A DNA stretch of 8,000 bases, taken from positions 1-8,000 of the forward strand of contig PGXR01000144.1 of assembly GCA_002839245.1 (NCBI GenBank), read 5' to 3'. The stretch comes from Spirochaetae bacterium HGW-Spirochaetae-7. GTDB lineage: Bacteria; Spirochaetota; Spirochaetia; Treponematales; UBA12059. Under the pieces are notes generated by a model that ran no database searches, had not been told where the DNA came from, and saw nothing but the letters and a program-made list of their open reading frames with translations. The position numbers were made by a program, and so were the translations under genes. Shown here piece after piece: positions 1 to 4,837 of the stretch (positions are counted from its first letter, which is position 1; every line of letters starts with the position of its first letter).

Positions 1-413
1 GTGGCCTCATAGCCTGGCGCGCCCATGGGCAGGCCCGGCACCGCCAGGCCGCGCGCCTTCGGCTTTTCCTTGAGCAGGATGGCGCCGAATATTGCGGTGT
101 ATATGGGCGAACCGTACTGCAGGAGTATGGCGTTGGCAGCGGTCGTAGCCTTGTTCGAATAGATGAAGAGGAGCATCGTCGCGGAGCTGGCTATGGCCGC
201 CCCGACCTGAGGCCCCGAAAAGGTGAATTTTGGCTTGCGTATCCAGATGAGGAGGAATATCGCCGCGACGAGGCTGCGTCCGCAAGCGATGGCGAAGGGG
301 TTCCAGTCGACCAGCTTGATGAGCAGTCCGGCAAGGCTCCAGAAGAAGGCGGTAGCGGCAATAGCGAGTGCGCCGAGGCCGCGCTTCTGTTCGTTCATGT
401 TCATGGGCGGCAT
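1..413 (-). CDS. EamA/DMT-family transporter, N-terminal part (runs off left edge)
   Basis: Integral inner-membrane protein of the drug/metabolite transporter superfamily; the substrate cannot be read from sequence. The 137 visible residues match the first EamA repeat: a hydrophobic helix at about residues 13-35 (with FFWSLAGLLIK), a second at 39-58 (PFAIACGRSLVAAIFLL), a third at 70-85, then the typical NAILLQYGSPIYTAIFGAILL helix ending in LKEKPKA at 94-120. Family members are usually about 290-300 residues with two such repeats, so roughly half is missing beyond position 1. I chose the ATG at 413 because a GGGA sits just upstream on the minus strand; in-frame ATGs at 404 and 398 are alternatives without a visible ribosome site. 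Residues 122-137, where helix five should lie, contain three prolines, which is unusual. The gene diverges from the riboswitch-dapD transcript and is not under the riboswitch. Family call is firm; transport role in lysine metabolism would be speculation. Confidence 0.85.
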   Translation of the reverse strand, partial: MPPMNMNEQKRGLGALAIAATAFFWSLAGLLIKLVDWNPFAIACGRSLVAAIFLLIWIRKPKFTFSGPQVGAAIASSATMLLFIYSNKATTAANAILLQYGSPIYTAIFGAILLKEKPKARGLAVPGLPMGAPGYEA

Positions 414-486
414 AGTATCCCGGGGTCTAGGTTCAGGGCAATGGAGGCGCTTGCGTTTCTATGCATAGTTATGCTAGCATCCTTTT
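414..486. promoter_or_regulatory. Divergent promoter region between transporter gene and riboswitch
   Basis: No gene is visible here. The segment 455-486 is clearly richer in A and T than its surroundings and lies between two divergent transcripts, so it is the natural place for both promoters. It contains nested palindromes: ATGCAT (461-466), GCATA-GT-TATGC (463-474) and ATGCTAGCAT (471-480). These could be an operator or simply reflect promoter composition. Promoter function is inferred from position. Confidence 0.5.
451..475 (+). promoter_or_regulatory. Candidate promoter for the riboswitch-dapD transcript
   Basis: TATGCT at 470-475 matches four of six bases of the sigma-70 -10 box. It would start transcription around 481-484, just ahead of the first riboswitch helix at 487, which is the expected geometry. 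The only -35-like element, TTGCGT at 451-456, is 13 nt upstream, which is too short a spacer, so the -35 element is doubtful or absent. Confidence 0.35.
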
Positions 487-651
487 GCCGATGGAGGAGC
501 GATTCCCGACAATAGCCTGGTCGAGGGTGCGGAACCCGTTGACGCCGGTTGAAAGGGGAGGATCGCCGAAGGGTTCGCGGAACCGCATCCGCAACCTTGG
601 ACGTCCGGGTCAATACCCGGCGGCTGTCGCGGGTCTAAATCTACCAGAGGT
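487..651 (+). promoter_or_regulatory. Lysine riboswitch (L-box) aptamer
   Basis: RNA element that binds L-lysine and adjusts expression of the downstream gene, here dapD-dapC. Conserved blocks are all present in order: GGAGGAGCGAT at 493-503, CCGGTTGAAAGGGGAG at 545-560, ATCGCCGAAG at 562-571, CTTGGAC at 596-602 and GGCTGTCGCGG at 622-632. Helices by eye: P2 499-503/562-566; internal-loop strands 508-513 and 551-560; P2a 514-517/547-550 and 520-522/541-543; P2b 525-528/534-537 with loop GCGGA; P3 569-580/589-598 with two bulges and loop AACCGCAT; P4 605-610/615-620 with loop CAAT; P5 600-602/626-628. Loop bases GCGG (529-532) are complementary to CCGC (583-586), the L2-L3 kissing contact known for this class. 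P1 is the least certain: 487-494/644-651 pairs around two G-A mismatches. Placement in front of lysine-pathway genes agrees with the known role of the class. Confidence 0.93.
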
Positions 652-696
652 CCGCGAAGTGCCAAAGGAACGATGGCTCGATGTATTCCGCATGGC

Positions 697-723
697 ATGC
701 GCCAGCGGCAAATGTCCTGGCAT
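697..723 (+). other. Leader hairpin 1
   Basis: The arms ATGCGCCAG (697-705) and CTGGCAT (717-723) pair, with two bases bulged on the 5' side and an 11-nt loop. There is no downstream T tract. It may take part in riboswitch switching; this is inference. Confidence 0.35.
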
Positions 724-732
724 CCGACCCAC

Positions 733-757
733 GCGCCCTCCCTCGGATTGGAGGCGC
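733..757 (+). other. Leader hairpin 2 (GC-rich, strongest of the three)
   Basis: The arms GCGCCCTCC (733-741) and GGAGGCGC (750-757) pair with one bulged C and an 8-nt loop. Only a mixed CACTCTTCG follows about six bases later instead of a T run, so if it terminates transcription it is a non-canonical terminator. It could also act with Rho or as part of a translational switch. Confidence 0.45.
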
Positions 758-788
758 CATGGGCACTCTTCGATCCGCGGGTTCGCAC

Positions 789-804
789 GCGAGACAAGTC
801 TCGC
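789..804. repeat. Perfect 16-bp palindrome in the dapD leader
   Basis: GCGAGACAAGTCTCGC has 7-bp arms around a central AA. In RNA it would fold as a six-pair stem with a CAAG loop. It lies about 100 nt upstream of the dapD start, so it could be an operator for a dimeric regulator, or an RNA stem of the leader. I do not recognise the site. Confidence 0.5.
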
Positions 805-900
805 CTCGAATCCGTTCGTGCTGTACCGGCTACGGCCTTTTCGTACGCATTTTCGGGCGGGGACGGCCTTTGCAGCAATGACTGAACGGATGAAAGCCTC

Positions 901-1728
901 GTGACCGCTTCTGAACTGCACGACTATTATTTCCTCGATGCAGGTCGGGCAGACGAGGACGTCGCATTGCGCCACGACTGGCACTTTGCCCATGCAGCCC
1001 TGCTCGACGCTCTCGAGTCAGGGGAAGTTTCGGCCACCGAGCTAGGAGATGACGGGCGCTGGAGGGCGGTGCCTTGGGTCAAGGCCGCCATCCTCGCGGG
1101 ATTTCGCGCCTCCACCCTCGTCGAACAACCGGCGTGGCCGGGCGGCGCGATGGACAAGTCGGCTTTTCCGCCCCGCGTCTTCACGCCGGACGATATGGTG
1201 CGCGTCGTACCCGGCGGAACGTCGGTCAGGAGGGGAGCATGCATTGCCTCGGGAGTCGTGATCATGCCGCCATCGTACGTCAACGTAGGCGCCGTCGTCG
1301 GAGCGGGCTCGATGGTCGACAGCCATGTCCTCGTCGGCTCGTGCGCCCGCGTCGGAGCAGGCGTCCACCTGTCGGCCGGCGTGCAGCTGGGAGGCGTGCT
1401 CGAACCGGTGGGCGCCCTGCCGGTAGTCATCGAGGACGGCGTTTTCATAGGCGCCCAGTCGGCGGTACTCGAAGGCGTGGTGGTTCGGCAACGGGCGGTG
1501 CTGGCGCCGGGTACCGTGCTCTCCGGCGCGCTTGTCATATACGACCTGGCCTTGGGGCGGGAACTCCGGGGCGAGATTCCCCCGGGCGCCGTCGTCGTTC
1601 CGGGGTCCAGACCAGCCTCCGGAGTTTTTGCCCGTGACCGCGGTATACAGCTCTACGCCCCCTGCATCGTCAAGTACCGCGACGATAGGACAAGCGCCTC
1701 GCTCGTCCTCGAGGAAGCCTTGCGGTGA
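901..1728 (+). CDS. dapD: 2,3,4,5-tetrahydropyridine-2,6-dicarboxylate N-succinyltransferase
   Basis: Cytoplasmic, trimeric left-handed beta-helix enzyme that transfers succinyl from succinyl-CoA to tetrahydrodipicolinate in the succinylase branch of diaminopimelate/lysine synthesis. The 275 residues match the usual length (E. coli 274). A helical N-terminal domain (about 1-90, with VPWVKAAILAGFR at 57-69) precedes RVVPGGTSVRRGA (101-113), hexapeptide coils with MVDSHVLVGSCARVG (138-152) and VHLSAGVQLGGVLEPVGALP (155-174), and the C-terminal YAPCIVKYRD (252-261) typical of DapD rather than acetyl-type DapH. D140 and E191 correspond to the Asp and Glu reported as essential in the mycobacterial enzyme. 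The GTG at 901 is chosen because an in-frame TGA at 883-885 blocks any longer form and the N-terminus aligns from here. The ribosome site is weak (GGA at 888-890). The gene lies downstream of a lysine riboswitch and overlaps the next gene by GTGA, indicating feedback-regulated, coupled expression. Confidence 0.96.
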   Translation: MTASELHDYYFLDAGRADEDVALRHDWHFAHAALLDALESGEVSATELGDDGRWRAVPWVKAAILAGFRASTLVEQPAWPGGAMDKSAFPPRVFTPDDMVRVVPGGTSVRRGACIASGVVIMPPSYVNVGAVVGAGSMVDSHVLVGSCARVGAGVHLSAGVQLGGVLEPVGALPVVIEDGVFIGAQSAVLEGVVVRQRAVLAPGTVLSGALVIYDLALGRELRGEIPPGAVVVPGSRPASGVFARDRGIQLYAPCIVKYRDDRTSASLVLEEALR

Positions 1729-2873
1729 GGCAGGCGAAACGGCTCGCGCCCCTTGTACCGTCGCCCATCCGGGCGATGGGGGCTGGTGCGCCCGAAGGTT
1801 GCATCTCGCTCGGCTTGGGTGAACCATCCTGGCCATTGCCCGATGTCGCGATACCGGGCATCACCGCATCGCTCCAGCCTGGCCAGGCGTGCCTCTACGG
1901 GCCGAATGCCGGCACGCCGGAGTTGCGTTCGGCCCTGGCTGCCTACCTGAGCCTCTCCGAGGATAGCTTCATGCTGGCTGCCGGGAGCCAGGCCGCGCTG
2001 TTCGCCCTGTTCCAGGCATGGGCGGGCGATGGCGACGATGTGCTCGTGCCGGACCCGGGCTTCGTCGCGTACCCAACCTTGGCGGCGCTCGCGGGTGCCA
2101 GCGCAAGGCCATACCCACTGGCCGACGACGGCCGCCTCGACCCCGATGCGTTCGTCCGCGCCCTCGCCGCCTCGCCACGCGCGAGGCTCGCCGTCGTCAA
2201 CCACCCCGCCAATCCCACGGGAGCCGGCTCGGACCCTGAAGCGCTGTCGGCCGTCGCCAGTGCTTGCGCGTCCAGGGACGTCGTCCTCGTGTCAGACGAG
2301 GTGTACCGCGAACTCTACCTCGGCGGAAAGCCCGCGGGAATCCTCGACGGCGGCCTCCTGCCCGGTGTAGTAGCCCTGGGCTCGATGAGCAAGGCCTTCG
2401 CCGCACCAGGCCTCCGCGTCGGCTGGGCATTCGGCGATCCTGCCGTCCTCGCGCCGGCCCGCCTCGTCCACAACGCCATGACGAGCTGCCTGTCCCGCCC
2501 TGCTCAGGCCGCCGCCGCCGCGCTCCTCGGCGACGCGGCGCGGGTTGTGGCCGAATCGAGGCGGCAACTCGCTCTCAGGAGGTCGGCATTCGAGGCAGCG
2601 TACTCCGAGGCCTTTCCGGCAGAGCCGCTTCCCGCGTTGCCCGCAGGGGGCTTCTATCACTGGATGCGATTGCAGGAACTCGACGGCGAGGACGAAATGG
2701 CCTTCTGCCTGAGGCTCCGCGACGAGGCGGGCGTCATTATCGTGCCCGGCATCGCCTTCGGCTCCCGCGGATCGGGTCGGGTGCGGCTATCGTGGGCCGG
2801 CCTGCCCGGGGATATCCGCGAGGGCGTGCGGCGGCTGGCGACATTCCTGAAAGCCGGACGCATCCCTGCCTGA
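1725..2873 (+). CDS. dapC: Fold-type I PLP aminotransferase, probable succinyldiaminopimelate transaminase
   Basis: Cytoplasmic pyridoxal-phosphate enzyme of the class I/II aminotransferases, 382 residues, a normal length. Visible landmarks: LGEPSWPLPD (31-40), YGPNAGTPELRSALA (58-72), NHPANPTG (159-166, Asn163 for the cofactor oxygen), SDEVYREL (190-197, Asp191 for the pyridine nitrogen), SMSKAFAAPGLRVGW (220-234, Schiff-base Lys223 and phosphate-binding Arg231), and RVRLSW (352-357, Arg354 for the substrate carboxylate). All catalytic residues are present. The family covers many substrates; assignment as DapC, which makes N-succinyl-LL-diaminopimelate from the keto product of the DapD step, rests on the 4-nt GTGA overlap with dapD and the shared lysine riboswitch. 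The GTG start at 1725 has GAGGAAG (1711-1717) seven bases upstream. It could also act on other amino acids or be an AspC/DapL-like enzyme, but the context favours DapC. Confidence 0.85.
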   Translation: MRQAKRLAPLVPSPIRAMGAGAPEGCISLGLGEPSWPLPDVAIPGITASLQPGQACLYGPNAGTPELRSALAAYLSLSEDSFMLAAGSQAALFALFQAWAGDGDDVLVPDPGFVAYPTLAALAGASARPYPLADDGRLDPDAFVRALAASPRARLAVVNHPANPTGAGSDPEALSAVASACASRDVVLVSDEVYRELYLGGKPAGILDGGLLPGVVALGSMSKAFAAPGLRVGWAFGDPAVLAPARLVHNAMTSCLSRPAQAAAAALLGDAARVVAESRRQLALRRSAFEAAYSEAFPAEPLPALPAGGFYHWMRLQELDGEDEMAFCLRLRDEAGVIIVPGIAFGSRGSGRVRLSWAGLPGDIREGVRRLATFLKAGRIPA

Positions 2874-2888
2874 GCGTGCGGGCCGAAC

Positions 2889-2917
2889 TTGCGCTGACAG
2901 CGCAGCGGCGCTAGACT
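2889..2917 (+). promoter_or_regulatory. Candidate promoter with embedded hairpin ahead of the HD-GYP unit
   Basis: In the 69-nt gap after dapC, TTGCGC (2889-2894) and TAGACT (2912-2917) are 17 bp apart, a fair though weak sigma-70 match. A perfect 6-bp inverted repeat, TGCGCT-GAC-AGCGCA (2890-2904), overlaps the -35 and spacer, and AGCGGCGCT (2904-2912) abuts it. These could be an operator or a weak transcript end for dapC; there is no T run directly after the stem. Evidence is motif matching only. Confidence 0.3.
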
Positions 2918-2942
2918 TGGTTGTCGTTTCGAAAGGAGGACC

Positions 2943-3014
2943 ATGTATTGCGCCGCCCCTTTCCTGGATGAAATCCACGCCGCATTTTCCCGCGACCGGC
3001 GGACGAATATATGA
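2943..3014 (+). CDS. Small ORF of 23 codons, coupled to the HD-GYP gene
   Basis: The ORF starts at ATG 2943 behind the strongest Shine-Dalgarno match in the window (AAAGGAGG at 2932-2939, three nt before the ATG, a somewhat short spacer). It ends at TGA 3012-3014, overlapping the ATG of the receptor gene in an ATGA. The peptide begins MYCAAPFLDEIHAAF and ends RRTNI; it is soluble-looking, with no membrane segment and no family I recognise. Position, ribosome site and overlap suggest it is translated and delivers ribosomes to the next start, whose own site (GGCGGA at 2998-3003) is only moderate. It could be a leader peptide with no function of its own, or a small protein acting with the receptors. 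Codon-level conservation cannot be judged from one sequence. Confidence 0.55.
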   Translation: MYCAAPFLDEIHAAFSRDRRTNI

Positions 3015-4837
3015 ACCCGGGAAGCCCCGTCGTGGCTCCGGTTTTAGACTGGAGCGGTGCGTTGTACCTCGTTCCCTACCTGCTGGCTGCCATTTTCCCC
3101 TTGTTTATGGGAATCTTCGTGCGCAGAAGGAATCACGCGCCAGCCAGCGGCACTTTCGTGGCGATGCTTTTTGCGCAAGCCTTCTGGTCATCGGCATCCG
3201 TGATGGAAATACTCGCTCCATCATTGGCGATGAAAGTATTCTGGGACGATCTTCAATACTTGGCCGTGGGGTTGGTAGCCGTCCTGGCGCTAGCCTTCTC
3301 GTATCGCTACGAAGGTGCCTGGTTCAAGGGCGGGCGGCGCACCTTGCTGCTCCTCTTTCTTTTTCCCCTGGCGGCCTGGATATTCGCCGCTTCCAGTTCG
3401 TTGCACGGACTGCATAGGGCCGATGCGACCATAGATTCGACGATACGTTTCGGCGAGCTTCTATACACGTTCAGCGGGCCGATGCTGGTGCTCCTCATCC
3501 CCATTTATGGCATGTCCGTATACGGCATAGCCCGTCTTTTCCTCCACGCCATGCATTCCCTCGGATCGAGGAGGAACGGAGCGCTGTGCGCCGCCGCCGG
3601 ATTGGCGTTGCCGCTTCTCGGCACGGTGCTCACGATTTCCAGGGTCAGGATATACGGGCGGCTTGAATCAAGCTCCCTGTGGCTAGTCGTGGGCGACCTG
3701 CTGATCGCGCTCGGGCTTTTCCGTTTCCGCATGGCGGGAATCCTTCCCGTCGCCCGGCAAAGAATCGTCGAGAACCTGCATGATCCGGTAATAGTCATCA
3801 GCGAGGAAGGATACATCGTCGACCATAACGACGCCTTCGAAACGTTGATCGGCGCGTCTTTCGGCAAGTTCGGCAACCGCAGCGCCAGGGAATTGCTTTC
3901 CGCCCGCTTGGGCGCTTGCCTGGCTCTCCTGGACGACAGCTCCAGGGAAATTGAAGTGACGCTCGACGGGAATGGACCGGAACTCCATTATTCCGTCAGG
4001 GTTTTTCCGGTGATCAGGCACGAGCGGGCATGGATCATGGTGTTCCGCGATATCACCGAGCTCAAGAACGCCGAAAACAAGCTTCGGTCACTTTCCATGG
4101 AGCTGGAAAAAAAAGTGGAGGAGCGTGCTCTGGAGCTCGAAGTGGAAGTGAGGCAACGCAGGCAAAGCGAGGAGCGGCTTACCGAGCTCAACGCTGAGAT
4201 GAACAATACCAGGAAGGAGATAATGATAACCCTCGCCGGCGTGGTGGAGAATCGCGGCATCGAGACGGCAAGACACGTGGCAAGGGTCTCGGAGTATAGC
4301 CGTCTGCTTGGAAAGGCATACGGCCTTCCCGAGATCGAGGCTGATATGCTGGCTAATGCGGCTTCGATGCACGATATCGGAAAGATAGGAATTCCTGACG
4401 CGATCCTGAACATCCAGGGAAACCTGAGCCCGGATGAAATCACGACCATGCGTTCGCATGCCCGGATCGGCGAAGAGATACTCCGGAACTCGGATGATTC
4501 GCTACTGGTCTCGGCGGCGCGCATCGCGCTCGAGCATCATGAGAACTGGGACGGTACCGGCTATCCGGACGGCAAGAAGGGGCTCGGTATATCGCTCGAA
4601 GCGCGGATCGTAGCGGTTTCCGACGTTTTCGATTCGCTCGCGACTTCGCGTTCGTACAGGAGCGGTTGGGAGATAGACGAAATCCTCGAGTATTTCAGGA
4701 CGAGGCGCGGGATACTCTTCGATCCGGCCCTGGTCGACATCCTGTTCGCCAATCTCGATGCGCTGCTTGCCATCGCTGACAAGTATTCCGACGAACCGGA
4801 CGATGAGTTCGGCAACCTGGTCGAGGTGGCACAATGA
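3011..4837 (+). CDS. Membrane 7TM-PAS-HD-GYP protein, probable cyclic-di-GMP phosphodiesterase (copy 1)
   Basis: Signalling protein of 608 residues. About seven hydrophobic segments occupy residues 17-238 and resemble the histidine-kinase-type N-terminal 7TM sensor, including FWDDLQYL (77-84). A PAS-like domain follows (about 245-352: ENLHDPVIVISEEGYIVDHN to VFRDITELKN), then a charged coiled coil (about 353-400) and an HD-GYP domain (about 404-590). Metal and active-site residues expected for the family are present: E413, H422, H454-D455 with K458 (HDIGKIGIPD), H483, H509-H510, D514-G515-T516-G517-Y518-P519, D538 and D541. HD-GYP enzymes degrade cyclic-di-GMP to GMP or pGpG, so activity is likely, with ligand sensing at the membrane. 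An in-frame TGA at 2969-2971 limits upstream extension and ATG 3011 is the first good start. The gene overlaps a small ORF upstream and its paralogue downstream, each by 4 nt. Base composition is less GC-rich than dapD-dapC. The sensed signal is unknown. Confidence 0.92.
   Translation: MNPGSPVVAPVLDWSGALYLVPYLLAAIFPLFMGIFVRRRNHAPASGTFVAMLFAQAFWSSASVMEILAPSLAMKVFWDDLQYLAVGLVAVLALAFSYRYEGAWFKGGRRTLLLLFLFPLAAWIFAASSSLHGLHRADATIDSTIRFGELLYTFSGPMLVLLIPIYGMSVYGIARLFLHAMHSLGSRRNGALCAAAGLALPLLGTVLTISRVRIYGRLESSSLWLVVGDLLIALGLFRFRMAGILPVARQRIVENLHDPVIVISEEGYIVDHNDAFETLIGASFGKFGNRSARELLSARLGACLALLDDSSREIEVTLDGNGPELHYSVRVFPVIRHERAWIMVFRDITELKNAENKLRSLSMELEKKVEERALELEVEVRQRRQSEERLTELNAEMNNTRKEIMITLAGVVENRGIETARHVARVSEYSRLLGKAYGLPEIEADMLANAASMHDIGKIGIPDAILNIQGNLSPDEITTMRSHARIGEEILRNSDDSLLVSAARIALEHHENWDGTGYPDGKKGLGISLEARIVAVSDVFDSLATSRSYRSGWEIDEILEYFRTRRGILFDPALVDILFANLDALLAIADKYSDEPDDEFGNLVEVAQ

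Larger units (their letters stand above)
652..900 (+). promoter_or_regulatory. Long leader between riboswitch and dapD (probable expression platform)
   Basis: About 250 nt separate the aptamer from the dapD start with no convincing gene. The stretch holds three hairpins (697-723, 733-757, 789-804), none followed by a run of T, so a standard intrinsic terminator is not evident. ORFs crossing it (for example 673-885 and the frame ending at 904) have arginine-rich, domain-free translations and I do not call them genes. A 9-bp direct repeat, ACGGCCTTT, occurs at 832-840 and 863-871. That this region carries the switching structure is inferred from position. Confidence 0.5.

Noticed and set aside
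515..651. First reading of the riboswitch as a truncated form lacking most of P2
   Set aside because: Starting from GAGGGTGCGG at 523-532 seemed to leave a short P2, but GGAGGAGCGAT at 493-503 is the true 5' block. With it P2 is full length and the L2-L3 contact forms.
781..840. tRNA-like GGTTCG and GAATCC sequences in the leader
   Set aside because: They do not assemble into a cloverleaf with acceptor and anticodon arms; the palindrome at 789-804 explains the local pairing.
832..871. Direct repeat ACGGCCTTT as a possible regulatory site
   Set aside because: Only two 9-bp copies, no symmetry, and no relation to promoter elements; could be chance in this composition.
673..885. 70-codon ORF with an AAAGGAA-like ribosome site in the dapD leader
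   Set aside because: The peptide shows no recognisable family or coding pattern and the region folds into hairpins. A leader ORF is possible but I cannot support it as a gene.
461..904. 147-codon ORF on the plus strand ending at the dapD start
   Set aside because: It runs straight through the riboswitch, its translation is arginine-rich without domain or hydrophobic pattern, and it is best explained as chance in GC-rich DNA. Only its last codons (878-904) are kept as a weak idea.
1042..1836. Long minus-strand ORF opposite dapD
   Set aside because: Shadow of the GC-rich dapD coding frame; the plus-strand frame gives a full-length recognised enzyme.
2264..2914. 216-codon plus-strand ORF within dapC
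   Set aside because: Out-of-frame, arginine-rich shadow of the aminotransferase gene.
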